64,000 bases of DNA from Cetobacterium_A somerae. Lineage in GTDB: Bacteria; Fusobacteriota; Fusobacteriia; Fusobacteriales; Fusobacteriaceae. The number at the start of each line of letters is the position of its first letter. Position 1 is the first letter of the stretch. Shown piece after piece: positions 50,298 through 58,509 of this stretch. The stretch lies in the NCBI RefSeq assembly GCF_044784365.2, contig NZ_CP173062.2, one strand, 5' to 3'. A program made the translations under genes and the position numbers. The notes under the pieces are model-generated. The model was given only the letters and a program-made list of their open reading frames with translations, was not told the DNA's origin and ran no database searches.

Positions 50298-50582
50298 ATG
50301 GCAACTTTAAATGCATTAGGAATGGTAGAAACAAGAGGATTAGTAGCAGCGATAGAGGCAGCAGACGCAATGGTGAAAGCAGCAAACGTAACTTTAATAG
50401 GAAAAGAGATTGTTGGAGGAGGACTTGTGAGTGTTTTAGTTAGAGGAGACGTTGGAGCTGTAAAAGCAGCAACAGATGCTGGAGCAGCAGCTGCAGATAG
50501 AATTGGAGAGTTAATCTCTGTTCACGTAATTCCAAGACCACACTCAGATGTAGAGGCAATCTTACCAAAAGAAGCAAAGTAG
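50298..50582 (+). CDS. eutM: Microcompartment major shell protein EutM
   Basis: This 94-residue BMC hexamer protein matches EutM/PduA: NALGMVETRGLVAAIEAADA, GGGLVSVLVRGDVGAVKAAT and HVIPRPHSDVEAILPK. EutM tiles the facets of the compartment and forms the small-molecule pores. It is preceded by AAGGAGAGG. A stable hairpin without a U run follows the gene, which could protect the upstream message and raise yield of this abundant protein. Confidence 0.93.
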   Translation: MATLNALGMVETRGLVAAIEAADAMVKAANVTLIGKEIVGGGLVSVLVRGDVGAVKAATDAGAAAADRIGELISVHVIPRPHSDVEAILPKEAK

Positions 50583-50592
50583 TAAAATATAT

Positions 50593-50620
50593 TAGGGAGT
50601 GACGTGCTAGTCACTCCCTA
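50593..50620 (+). other. Stable 11-bp hairpin without U tail between shell genes
   Basis: TAGGGAGTGAC (50593-50603) pairs exactly with GTCACTCCCTA (50610-50620) around GTGCTA and is followed by A residues rather than T. It is therefore not a plus-strand intrinsic terminator and may be an RNA processing or stability element after eutM. Confidence 0.7.
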
Positions 50621-50641
50621 AAAAAAATGAAAGGAGAAGAG

Positions 50642-51160
50642 ATGAAAGCGTTAGGTATAGTTGAATTCAATAGTATTCCAAAGGGAATTGAGGAATTAGA
50701 TAAAATTATAAAATTTAATGAATTAAAAATATATAAGGCTGGAGTAACTTGTCCTGGAAAATATTATTTTATAGTTTATGGAGATAACTCTTCAGTTAAA
50801 GATGGATTAAAAGATTTAACAGGGGAACGTTGTAAACAAGTTATCTCTGGAGTAAGTGAAAAGCTTTTAGAAGCATTAAATAGAAAAAGAGAAGATAAAA
50901 AATTTAAAGCAATAGGTGTAGTTGAATTTTTGAATATAGCTGATGGTGTTAAAGTTTTAGATCATGTGATTAAAAGTGTTGATGTAGATATAGTTAAATT
51001 AGTTTTAGGATGGACACTAGCAGGAAAATGTTATTTTGTTGTAGGAGGAGAAACGAGTTCTATAGATGAGGCAATAGTTTTAGTTACAGGATCATCTTAT
51101 AAATATATGGATATTAGTAAAATAAATAACCCAGTTGAAAACATACTTGATTATATTTAA
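50642..51160 (+). CDS. Tandem-BMC shell protein, PduT-like with probable iron-sulfur site
   Basis: The product has 172 residues from the ATG at 50642, five bases after AAGGAGA; ATG at 50627 overlaps that site and is rejected. Two BMC domains are present (residues 1-85 and 90-172: KALGIVEFNSIPKGIEELDK and KAIGVVEFLNIADGVKVLDH). The first has TCPGKYYF with Cys37, matching the CPGKY motif by which PduT trimers hold a [4Fe-4S] cluster in the central pore. PduT-like proteins belong mainly to propanediol compartments, so this eut gene suggests electron transfer across the ethanolamine shell. The second domain has AGKCYF at the equivalent place. Confidence 0.85.
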   Translation: MKALGIVEFNSIPKGIEELDKIIKFNELKIYKAGVTCPGKYYFIVYGDNSSVKDGLKDLTGERCKQVISGVSEKLLEALNRKREDKKFKAIGVVEFLNIADGVKVLDHVIKSVDVDIVKLVLGWTLAGKCYFVVGGETSSIDEAIVLVTGSSYKYMDISKINNPVENILDYI

Positions 51161-51179
51161 GTTTTAATAGGGAGGCAAA

Positions 51180-52616
51180 ATGGATAGAGATTTGATGTCA
51201 AGACAAGAGGTAAGAGATTTAATAAGAAAATCAAAGGAAGCTCAGAAAATATATGCTACATTTTCTCAAGAGAAAATAGATAGTATTATATGTTCTATGG
51301 TAGAGGGAATAAAAGGGTACAGTGAAAAATTAGCTAAGATGGCTGTTGAAGAAACTGGTTTTGGAAATTGGCAAGATAAAGTTCTAAAAAATAAGTTCGC
51401 TTCAGAATATGTATATGAGTATATAAAAAATATGAAAACTATTGGTGAGTTAAAAAATGAAAATGGAGTTTTAGAAATTGGTGTTCCTTTAGGTGTTATA
51501 GCTGGATTAATTCCATCGACAAATCCAACATCTACAACAATTTATAAAACATTAATATCATTAAAAGCTGGAAATGGAATAATTGTAAGTCCTCATCCAA
51601 ATGCTAAAAATTGTATAATTGAAACAGCTAATCTATTGATAGAGATTGCAGAAAAAGCTGGAGCACCTGAAGGATTAATAAGTGTAGTAAAAACAGTAAC
51701 TATGGATGCAACAGAGGAATTAATGAAACATGAGGATACAGCACTGATTTTAGCTACTGGTGGAGAAGCTATGGTAAAAGCTGCTTATAGTTCAGGGAAT
51801 CCAGCAATAGGAGTTGGACCAGGAAATGGACCAGCATTTATAGAGAAAAGTGCAAATATAAAATTAGCTGTGAAAAGAATTATAGATAGTAAAACTTTTG
51901 ATAATGGTGTTATATGTGCTTCTGAGCAATCTATAATTGTAGAAAAAGTGATAAGAGAACAAGTGAAAGAGGAGTTATTAGCTCAAGGTGGATATTTCTT
52001 AAATCCAGAAGAATCTAAAAAACTTGCTAATTTCATTTTAAGAAGTAATGGAACTATGAATCCACAAATTGTAGGTAAAAATGCTTTAAGATTAGCACAG
52101 ATGGCAGGAATAAATGTTCCATGTGACACTAAAGTTTTAATTTCAGAAGAGTGTGAAGTTTCAAAAAGAAATCCATACTCTAGAGAGAAATTAGCTCCAA
52201 TTTTAGCATTTTATGTTGAAAATAGTTGGGAAGAAGCGTGTGAAAGATCTATTGAGATATTAAATGTAGAAGGAAAAGGACATACTATGGTTATTCACTC
52301 TGAGAATGAGATGGTTATAAGAGAGTTTGCTCTAAAAAAACCAGTTTCAAGACTTTTAGTTAATACACCAGGTGCTTTAGGTGGAATTGGTGGAACAACT
52401 AATCTTGCTCCAGCACTAACTCTAGGATGTGGTGCAGTTGGAGGAAGTTCAACTTCTGATAATATAACACCATTAAATCTTATAAATATAAGAAGAGTGG
52501 CTTGGGGAGTCAGAGAGCTAGAGGATATAAAAAGAGAAAAGAAAAGCTGTGAAACATCACAAGATAAATTAGAAGAGATGGTAAAGAAAATAGTAGCAGA
52601 TATATTAAATAGATAG
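51180..52616 (+). CDS. eutE: CoA-acylating acetaldehyde dehydrogenase EutE
   Basis: This 478-residue aldehyde dehydrogenase converts acetaldehyde to acetyl-CoA with NAD. The catalytic Cys246 is in DNGVICASEQS. Coenzyme and family blocks include PLGVIAGLIPSTNPTSTTIYK, ILATGGEAMVKAAYSSG and GVGPGNGPAFIEK. The last 25 residues end in an amphipathic helix (KLEEMVKKIVADILNR) similar to the N-terminal helices of other cargo here, so a C-terminal encapsulation peptide is likely. Confidence 0.94.
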   Translation: MDRDLMSRQEVRDLIRKSKEAQKIYATFSQEKIDSIICSMVEGIKGYSEKLAKMAVEETGFGNWQDKVLKNKFASEYVYEYIKNMKTIGELKNENGVLEIGVPLGVIAGLIPSTNPTSTTIYKTLISLKAGNGIIVSPHPNAKNCIIETANLLIEIAEKAGAPEGLISVVKTVTMDATEELMKHEDTALILATGGEAMVKAAYSSGNPAIGVGPGNGPAFIEKSANIKLAVKRIIDSKTFDNGVICASEQSIIVEKVIREQVKEELLAQGGYFLNPEESKKLANFILRSNGTMNPQIVGKNALRLAQMAGINVPCDTKVLISEECEVSKRNPYSREKLAPILAFYVENSWEEACERSIEILNVEGKGHTMVIHSENEMVIREFALKKPVSRLLVNTPGALGGIGGTTNLAPALTLGCGAVGGSSTSDNITPLNLINIRRVAWGVRELEDIKREKKSCETSQDKLEEMVKKIVADILNR

Positions 52617-52627
52617 GAGAGGTACTT

Positions 52628-53386
52628 ATGGTTCTAACAGAGGAAAAATTAAGATCTCTTTATAAAAAAGATGAAAATATGAAAGAGATTTCTTTAGAAA
52701 AAGGAACAATTTTAACTCCTTCAGCAAGACAATTTTTAATAGATAAAGATATAAAAGTAGTTGATAAAATAGTTGGAAAAACCGAAGAGGCTAGAGAGTT
52801 TAAAGAGATAAGAAATGAAGAATCAAAACCTAAGTACAAAGGAATATTAGGAGAGCTTTACGTTGAAAAACCAGAGTATATGACTCAAATATATGGAAAT
52901 GTTTTAGTAAAAAAAGATGATAAAAGGATAATTTTTAGAGGTGTAATAGATTCTTTTCAAAGTCGTTGGCTAGTTTTAATGAAAGATTTAGAAGAGATTA
53001 AAAATGTTAAACTCCAAAAAGATTTAGAAAGTATTGAAAAATTTATAAAAAACATTTTAGTTTCAGAGGTTATAGGAGAGGCATTAGTTGATATAAAGGT
53101 TTTAGAAAAAAGTTTAGATGAGATTAGAGATATCTCTCATAATCCTAAAAAATATTTTAATAGAGAGCATCTCTTTGGAATATGTTCAAAGGATAGTTAT
53201 CCAGTTATAAAATTAAATGAGATGAGAGCACTATCTAGAGAGTTAGAGATTAAAGGTGTAGAAGCTTTTGTTAAAGAGAATGGAACAATCGAAAGAAGAG
53301 ACATCCTATTAGCACTAAATAGATTAAGTAGTGCTATCTATATAATGATGTTAAGAGGGGTGACAGGAGAGTATGGAAATCGATGA
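52628..53386 (+). CDS. eutT: EutT-like cobalamin adenosyltransferase
   Basis: The 252-residue protein has a catalytic part (about residues 70-250) with patterns of the EutT/PduO-type ATP:cob(I)alamin adenosyltransferases, including VDIKVLEKSLDEIRDISHNP and a C-terminal helical part with DILLALNRLSSAIYIMMLRG. It would supply adenosylcobalamin to EutBC. The Salmonella EutT metal motif (a Cys pair plus a third Cys) is not present; the only cysteine is in GICSKDSY. The N-terminal segment (residues 26-45, GTILTPSARQFLIDKDIKVV) resembles segments in two other proteins of this cluster. It ends in a 14-base overlap with pduL. Confidence 0.83.
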   Translation: MVLTEEKLRSLYKKDENMKEISLEKGTILTPSARQFLIDKDIKVVDKIVGKTEEAREFKEIRNEESKPKYKGILGELYVEKPEYMTQIYGNVLVKKDDKRIIFRGVIDSFQSRWLVLMKDLEEIKNVKLQKDLESIEKFIKNILVSEVIGEALVDIKVLEKSLDEIRDISHNPKKYFNREHLFGICSKDSYPVIKLNEMRALSRELEIKGVEAFVKENGTIERRDILLALNRLSSAIYIMMLRGVTGEYGNR

Positions 53387-54020
53387 GATTGTAAAATTAG
53401 TAAAGGATGCTGTAGAAAAAGAGTTGAATCAAAAAGAGTATAAAAATATGAAAAGAATTCCAATAGAAGCTTCAGGTAGGCATATTCACCTTTCAGAGGA
53501 GGATGCAGAGGTTTTATTTGGAGAGAGATATCAATTTAATAAAGTGAAAGATCTATCTCAACCTGGACAATATGCTTGTAAGGAAAGAGTTAGACTAGTT
53601 GGTCCAAAAGGAGTAATTGAAGGAGTAATAGTTTTAGGACCATTTAGGGGAAGTACTCAAATTGAACTTTCATTAACAGATGCTAGAACTTTAGGTGTAA
53701 CTCCTATTTTAAGAGAATCAGGAAGTACAAAGGATACTCCAGGAATTTTAATAACAAATGGTGATAGATACTTAAAGTTAAAAGAGGGAGTAATAGTAGC
53801 TAAAAATCATATTCATATGACAGAAGAAGACTCAAGAAGGTTAAACTTAAAAGATAAGGATAAGGTAAAAGTAAAAATTTGTGGTAGTTTAAGACCAATG
53901 ATTTTTGAAGATGTTGTTGTGAGAGTGAATAATAGATTTTCTCTAAATATGCATATAGACTATGATGAAGCCAATGCTTGTTTTTTAACTAAAGACTCTT
54001 ATGGAGAGATTTATGAATGA
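53373..54020 (+). CDS. pduL: Microcompartment phosphotransacylase PduL (EutD role)
   Basis: This 215-residue PduL-type phosphate acyltransferase converts acetyl-CoA to acetyl-phosphate and recycles CoA inside the compartment. Two zinc-binding half-domains are visible: ASGRHIHLSEEDAEVLFG with RHIHL, and VAKNHIHMTEEDSRRL with NHIHM. GPFRGSTQIELSLTDAR lies between them. Residues 1-20 (MEIDEIVKLVKDAVEKELNQ) form the encapsulation-type helix. PduL stands in for the unrelated EutD/Pta enzyme used in enterics. It overlaps both neighbouring genes. Confidence 0.93.
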   Translation: MEIDEIVKLVKDAVEKELNQKEYKNMKRIPIEASGRHIHLSEEDAEVLFGERYQFNKVKDLSQPGQYACKERVRLVGPKGVIEGVIVLGPFRGSTQIELSLTDARTLGVTPILRESGSTKDTPGILITNGDRYLKLKEGVIVAKNHIHMTEEDSRRLNLKDKDKVKVKICGSLRPMIFEDVVVRVNNRFSLNMHIDYDEANACFLTKDSYGEIYE

Positions 54021-54609
54021 AAATGATTTATTAGATATTATAAGAAAAGAGATAGAGAAGTATATAAGAGAAAAAAATAGTTCACAAGGACAAAACATAA
54101 AAGAAAAAATAACTCTTTTAGGAGAGGATTTAGTACTTAAAGAGGAGTTAGAAAAAAGATTTGAGATTTCAGATGAAAGCGATAAAATAGTAGTTTTTTC
54201 ATTGGAAATTGATGAGTTATTTTCCATTTCAAACGCAACATATATAAATCCAAAAACAGAGTTGATAATAAAATCTCTATTAAAAAATAAATATATATAT
54301 TTAATAGAGGAGGGAATATCTTGGCGAAGTTACAGTTGTGAAGTTAAAAAAATAGCCGATAAGTATTTAAGTTATGAAAAAGAACTGAAAGATATGGGGA
54401 TAAAAATTATTAAAAAAATGGAAGTTCTTGATTATTTGGATAATACTAAAAGGAAAAAATATTTTGATAAAAAAGTGATGACTTTAAAGGATGTTAAAGA
54501 GATTGAAAGAGAAGCAGCAGATGAAATAGTTATTTCAGATAAAATCTTTATAACAGACTCAGCCAAAGAATATTTAAAAAATTCAGCTTTAGAAATAAAA
54601 AAAGGGTGA
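54013..54609 (+). CDS. Ethanolamine-cluster helper protein with targeting-like helix
   Basis: The product has 198 residues from the ATG at 54013, which follows GGAGAG and overlaps the pduL stop. The N terminus (MNENDLLDIIRKEIEKYIRE) is another encapsulation-type amphipathic helix. The middle part (residues 40-130) is alpha/beta with VVFSLEIDELFSISNATYI. The C terminus carries KIFITDSAKEYLKNSALEI, like the segments found in the EutT-like protein and in the 88-residue protein at 54866. It corresponds to a poorly characterised family found in clostridial-type eut clusters. The function is unknown, perhaps cofactor handling or scaffolding. Confidence 0.78.
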   Translation: MNENDLLDIIRKEIEKYIREKNSSQGQNIKEKITLLGEDLVLKEELEKRFEISDESDKIVVFSLEIDELFSISNATYINPKTELIIKSLLKNKYIYLIEEGISWRSYSCEVKKIADKYLSYEKELKDMGIKIIKKMEVLDYLDNTKRKKYFDKKVMTLKDVKEIEREAADEIVISDKIFITDSAKEYLKNSALEIKKG

Positions 54610-54613
54610 TTTT

Positions 54614-54865
54614 ATGGTTATAGGAAAGATTATTGGAAATGTTTGGGCAACAAGAAAAGATGAGTCTTTAAATGGTTTGAAATTTATGATAGCTCAACTT
54701 GAAAACGGAGAAAAAATAGTTGTATGTGATTATATTGGGGCTGGAACAGGAGATATGGTTCTTATAACAAAAGGAAGTGGAGCAAGAAAAGTTTTAGAAA
54801 ATGAAAGTATACCAATTGATGCAGTAACAATTGGTATTATAGATGGATTTGAGGAAGGTGAATAG
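54614..54865 (+). CDS. eutN: Microcompartment vertex protein EutN
   Basis: This 83-residue protein matches the EutN/CcmL family, which forms pentamers that cap compartment vertices: IGKIIGNVWATRKDESLNGL, VVCDYIGAGTGDMVLI and GSGARKV. A final VTIGIIDGFEE follows. It starts four bases after the preceding gene, and the next gene starts directly after its stop codon. Confidence 0.94.
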   Translation: MVIGKIIGNVWATRKDESLNGLKFMIAQLENGEKIVVCDYIGAGTGDMVLITKGSGARKVLENESIPIDAVTIGIIDGFEEGE

Positions 54866-55132
54866 ATGAAAAAGAAACTTATTACCTTGGAAAATGTAGA
54901 GGAGTTTATAGTTGGAGATGAATTAAATATGTCAAAAGATATGATTCTTCTTCCTAAAGTAAATGATTATTTAAAAAACAAAGGGGTAAAAATTAGATAT
55001 GTATCTGATAGTTGCAAAAGTTTAGAAGAAAGAATTAAATTGATTTTGACTAAAGACTTTAATATATCAGATGAAAGAGTAATCGGTGAAGTCTTAAAAA
55101 AAGTTAAAGGGGGTATAAATAATGGGTATTAA
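54866..55132 (+). CDS. Small ethanolamine-cluster protein
   Basis: This 88-residue cytoplasmic protein has the segment DMILLPKVNDYLKNKGVKI (residues 25-43). The segment parallels one in the N terminus of the EutT-like protein and one at the end of the 198-residue helper. The C terminus (SDERVIGEVLKKVKGGINN) is an amphipathic helix of the targeting type. It overlaps eutH by 11 bases. It may be an isolated copy of the N-terminal EutT/EutQ-type module. No specific function can be stated. Confidence 0.72.
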   Translation: MKKKLITLENVEEFIVGDELNMSKDMILLPKVNDYLKNKGVKIRYVSDSCKSLEERIKLILTKDFNISDERVIGEVLKKVKGGINNGY

Positions 55133-56210
55133 TGAGATTATCATTTATATAATGGTTTTATTTATGGTAATTGGAGCAATTGATAAGTGTTTAGGAAATA
55201 AATTTGGTTATGGTGAGAAGTTTGAAGAGGGAATTATGGCAATGGGTGCTCTAGCTCTAGCAATGGTTGGAGTAATATCACTTGCTCCAGTATTAGCCAA
55301 GATACTTCGTCCAATAATTTCTCCAGCTTATACAATGCTTGGGGCAGACCCAGCAATGTTTGCTACGACATTATTGGCAAATGATATGGGTGGATATCCA
55401 CTAGCAATGGAGCTAGCACTTTCACCTGAAGCTGGAAAATTTGCAGGGCTAATACTAGGGGCAATGATGGGACCAACTCTTGTTTTCACAATTCCAGTAG
55501 CACTTGGAATAATTGAAAAAGAGGATAGACCATACTTAGCAAAGGGTATATTAGCAGGTATGATTACAATTCCAATTGGTTGTTTAGCAGGTGGATTAAC
55601 AGCAGGATTCTCATTAGAGTTAGTACTTTCAAATATACTTCCAATAATAATCTTCTCAGCATTAATATCTTTAGGTCTTTGGAAAATGCCTGAAAAGATG
55701 ACTAGTGGATTCACAATTTTTGGAAAAGGAGTAGTCATCGTTATAACAATTGGATTAGCTGCATCAATAATTGAAACATTAACAGGAATTGTTGTTATCC
55801 CAGGAATGGCTCCAATAACAGATGGTATTGAAATTGTAGGAAGCATTGCAATTACATTAGCTGGTGCATTCCCATTAGTATTATTCTTAACTAAAGTTTT
55901 AAATAAACCACTTACAAAACTTGGAGAATCATTGGGAATGAATGAAAAAGCAGCAGCAGGATTAGTAGCAACACTTGCTAACAATATCCCAATGTTTGGA
56001 TTAATGAAAGAGATGGATAAAAAAGGTAAAGTAATAAACGTAGCATTTGCTGTAAGTGCGGCTTTCGTATTTGGAGATCACTTAGGATTTACTGCAGGAG
56101 TAGATTCGCAAATGATATTCCCAATGGTTGTTGGAAAGTTAGTTGGTGGAGTAACAGCAGTTATTTTAGCAAAATTTATGTTCAGAAATATAGAGGGTGA
56201 AGCAAAATGA
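55122..56210 (+). CDS. eutH: Ethanolamine transporter EutH
   Basis: This 362-residue inner-membrane protein has about ten helices. EutH blocks include MVIGAIDKCLGNKFGYGEKFEEG, ISPAYTMLGADPAMFATTLLAN, DMGGYPLAMELA and FGDHLGFTAGVDSQMI. It brings ethanolamine into the cell. It follows the small helper with an 11-base overlap and overlaps eutQ by four bases (ATGA). Confidence 0.95.
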   Translation: MGINEIIIYIMVLFMVIGAIDKCLGNKFGYGEKFEEGIMAMGALALAMVGVISLAPVLAKILRPIISPAYTMLGADPAMFATTLLANDMGGYPLAMELALSPEAGKFAGLILGAMMGPTLVFTIPVALGIIEKEDRPYLAKGILAGMITIPIGCLAGGLTAGFSLELVLSNILPIIIFSALISLGLWKMPEKMTSGFTIFGKGVVIVITIGLAASIIETLTGIVVIPGMAPITDGIEIVGSIAITLAGAFPLVLFLTKVLNKPLTKLGESLGMNEKAAAGLVATLANNIPMFGLMKEMDKKGKVINVAFAVSAAFVFGDHLGFTAGVDSQMIFPMVVGKLVGGVTAVILAKFMFRNIEGEAK

Positions 56211-56653
56211 TAAATATAGATGAGTTAGAACTAGAAAAAATAATTAGAAAAGTTATAGAGAAAGAGTTAAGAGGAGAAAAAAGTATAAAGTATGTAGATC
56301 CATCTGGTGTAGCTGTTGTAAAAGCTGAAAAGATAGAAAAAGTTAAGTTTGATACAGGAAATCCTCAAGATCAAGTTTATGTAACAGATTTATTCTCTTT
56401 AGAAGAAAGCCCTAGAATTGGTGCGGGTATGATGGAGATGACAAAAAGTACTTTCGATTGGACATTAAATTATGATGAGATTGATTATGTAATAGAGGGT
56501 AAATTAGAAATTGTAATAGATGGAAGAACAATTACAGGTGAAAAAGGAGATGTCCTTTTAATTCCAAAGGGATCAAGTATAAAGTTTAAAGCTACAGAAT
56601 ATGCTAAGTTTATCTATGTTGTCTATCCAGCTAACTGGATGGAACAGAAGTAG
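56207..56653 (+). CDS. eutQ: EutQ cupin protein, short form
   Basis: This 148-residue protein has a cupin barrel (about residues 45-146) with MGAGMMEMTKSTFDW-type strands and the loop YVIEGKLEIVIDGRTITGEKGD. EutQ of enterics is about 230 residues, and an acetate kinase activity has been reported for it. This version keeps the cupin and a short N-terminal helix (DELELEKIIRKVIEKELRG) of encapsulation type. It lies between the transporter and the alcohol dehydrogenase. Confidence 0.9.
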   Translation: MINIDELELEKIIRKVIEKELRGEKSIKYVDPSGVAVVKAEKIEKVKFDTGNPQDQVYVTDLFSLEESPRIGAGMMEMTKSTFDWTLNYDEIDYVIEGKLEIVIDGRTITGEKGDVLLIPKGSSIKFKATEYAKFIYVVYPANWMEQK

Positions 56654-56661
56654 GTGGGGTT

Positions 56662-57780
56662 ATGAGAGAATATTTCATAAAACCAAAAATAAAATCAGGT
56701 GAAGATTCTTTAGACTGTTTAAAAACATTAAAATATTCAAGTTACCTTATAGTAACAGATAAAGCTATGGTAGATTTAAAAATAGTGGATAAAATTTTAG
56801 AAAAATTACCTAAAGACTCAAAAGTAAAAATATTTAAAGATGTAACTCCTAATCCAACAGTAGAAATAGTTGAAAGAGGATTAAAAGAGATTGTTTATTT
56901 TTCTCCTCAGTGTGTAATTGGTTTAGGTGGTGGTTCGCCAATAGATGCTTGTAAAGGTATTTTATATTTTAATTTGAAAATAGAAGACGAACTGAAAATA
57001 AAAAGAGAGAAGCCATACTTTATTGCAATACCAACAACAAGTGGAACAGGATCGGAAGTGACATCATATAGTGTTATAACTAAAGGGGATAAAAAAATTG
57101 CACTGGCTAATGAGGAGATGTTACCAGATTTAGCAATATTAAATCCAGAGTTTATGAAAACACTTCCATCTAAAATAATTGCAGATACAGGTATGGACGT
57201 TTTAACTCATGCACTAGAGGCTTATGTTTCTACAATAGCAACACCATTTACAGACTCATCAGCTAAAGAAGCCATAAAAATTATTAAAGAGAATTTAGTA
57301 AATCACTTTAACAATCCACAGTTACTGCTTCCAAGAGAAAATGTGCAGTATGCTTCTTGTATGGCTGGGATAGCTTTTAATAATTCATCTTTAGGTATTA
57401 ACCATAGTGTAGCACACTCTATTGGAGCAAAGTTTCATATATCTCATGGAAGAGCTAACGCTATAATAATGCCATATATAATTGAAGTTAATACAAAAGC
57501 TTGGAAGAAATATAGTGAACTTGCAAAGCTTTTAGATTTTAATCCAACTGATGACGAAAATGGAAAAAATCTATTTAATGGATTTGTAAAAAAACTAAAG
57601 GAAAATTTAGGAATAGAAAAATCTTTGAAAGATTTAGGTATAAACTTTGAAGAGTTTAAAATTAAAATTCCAGAGATATTAGAAGATATAAAAGGAGATA
57701 TATGCACAGAGTATAATCCCAATAGATTAACTGATGAGGATTATATAAAACTTTTATTGAAAATTTATTTTGGAGAATAA
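56662..57780 (+). CDS. eutG: Iron-containing alcohol dehydrogenase EutG
   Basis: This 372-residue type III alcohol dehydrogenase reduces acetaldehyde to ethanol and regenerates NAD within the compartment. It has the NAD-binding GLGGGSPIDACKG, TTSGTGSEVTSYSVI and the iron ligands in DVLTHALEAYVS and HSVAHSIGAKFHISHGRAN. No separate targeting extension is visible. It is the last gene of the cluster, followed by a shared terminator. Confidence 0.92.
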   Translation: MREYFIKPKIKSGEDSLDCLKTLKYSSYLIVTDKAMVDLKIVDKILEKLPKDSKVKIFKDVTPNPTVEIVERGLKEIVYFSPQCVIGLGGGSPIDACKGILYFNLKIEDELKIKREKPYFIAIPTTSGTGSEVTSYSVITKGDKKIALANEEMLPDLAILNPEFMKTLPSKIIADTGMDVLTHALEAYVSTIATPFTDSSAKEAIKIIKENLVNHFNNPQLLLPRENVQYASCMAGIAFNNSSLGINHSVAHSIGAKFHISHGRANAIIMPYIIEVNTKAWKKYSELAKLLDFNPTDDENGKNLFNGFVKKLKENLGIEKSLKDLGINFEEFKIKIPEILEDIKGDICTEYNPNRLTDEDYIKLLLKIYFGE

Positions 57781-57785
57781 TACAG

Positions 57786-57814
57786 AAATGGCGTGGATAT
57801 TCACGCCATTTTAT
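57786..57814 (+). terminator. Bidirectional terminator after eutG
   Basis: AAATGGCGTG (57786-57795) pairs exactly with CACGCCATTT (57802-57811). It is usable from both strands, ending the eut cluster and the convergent flavodoxin unit. Confidence 0.86.
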
Positions 57815-57815
57815 A

Positions 57816-57944
57816 TTAATTACTTGCCCCTTTAAAACTACTTTTTTTCATCTCTTTTAAAAACTCTTGAAGTTCATTTTTCTCATCATCTGTTACAGAA
57901 GAGATATCTTTATTCAAAAGTTCGATAAATCTATTTTTTGACAT
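57816..57944 (-). CDS. 42-residue protein following flavodoxin
   Basis: A short minus-strand frame starts ATG at 57944 after GGGGAG and ends TAA at 57816. It encodes 42 residues (MSKNRFIELLNKDISSVTDD at the start, then an acidic and basic helix EKNELQEFLKEMKK). It lies 18 bases after the flavodoxin stop and before a terminator, so it is the last gene of that unit. The sequence looks like a soluble two-helix protein. I recognise no family; a small flavodoxin partner is one possibility. Confidence 0.66.
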   Translation of the reverse strand: MSKNRFIELLNKDISSVTDDEKNELQEFLKEMKKSSFKGASN

Positions 57945-57962
57945 ATAATCACTCCCCATAAA

Positions 57963-58439
57963 TTATTTAAAATTAACAACCCACTTTTCAATTCTCTCAT
58001 CTGTTAAATTACTTTGATTTGATTCATCAATAACTAAACCAATAAACTTACCATTTTCAATAGCTGTCGACTCATCAAAAGAGTATCCATCAGTTGAAGT
58101 TGATCCAACAATAGTTGCGTTAGCTTCAGTTGCAGCAACATATAAATCCCTCATTCCATTAACAAAACTAGAAGAGAAAGCTTCTTGATCTCCAACTCCA
58201 ACAATTCCAATTTTTTTTCCAGTTAAATTTAAGCTTTTTAATTTTTCCAAAGGTCCAATCCAATCATCTTGTATATCTCCTATTCCCCAAGTAGATGTTG
58301 CTAATATAGCAGTATCAAATTCTGAAATCTTCTCGATATCACCTGCGTGAAATACTTTTGCATCTAATAAACTTCCTAATTTTTCAGCAACTTGTTCAGT
58401 AACTCCAGTAGTACTTCCATAAAATACACCAATATTCAT
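57963..58439 (-). CDS. Flavodoxin
   Basis: This 158-residue electron carrier begins MNIGVFYGSTTGVTEQVAEK, the phosphate-binding loop for FMN. It has the flavin-stacking region ATSTWGIGDIQDDW and GVGDQEAFSSSFVNGMRDL typical of long-chain flavodoxins. It shuttles electrons at low potential in the cytoplasm, for example when iron is scarce. Its own promoter lies about 31 bases upstream. Confidence 0.93.
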   Translation of the reverse strand: MNIGVFYGSTTGVTEQVAEKLGSLLDAKVFHAGDIEKISEFDTAILATSTWGIGDIQDDWIGPLEKLKSLNLTGKKIGIVGVGDQEAFSSSFVNGMRDLYVAATEANATIVGSTSTDGYSFDESTAIENGKFIGLVIDESNQSNLTDERIEKWVVNFK

Positions 58440-58469
58440 AAATAAACCTCCTTAATTATTGTTGATATG

Positions 58470-58498
58470 ATTATATAATAAAATATTTTGAAAATCAA
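58470..58498 (-). promoter_or_regulatory. Promoter of the flavodoxin gene
   Basis: On the minus strand TTGATT (58493-58498) and TATAAT (58470-58475) have a 17-base spacer. Confidence 0.72.
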
Positions 58499-58509
58499 GA
58501 TATTTTTAA

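Noticed and set aside
50593..50620. Hairpin after eutM as an intrinsic terminator
   Set aside because: On the coding strand it is followed by A residues, not T, so it does not meet the usual rule for termination in that direction.
55328..55984. 218-codon open frame on the minus strand inside eutH
   Set aside because: It is an antisense shadow of a clearly conserved membrane gene; it has no ribosome binding site and a composition rich in Ile, Pro, Asn and Ser expected from the complement of eutH codons.
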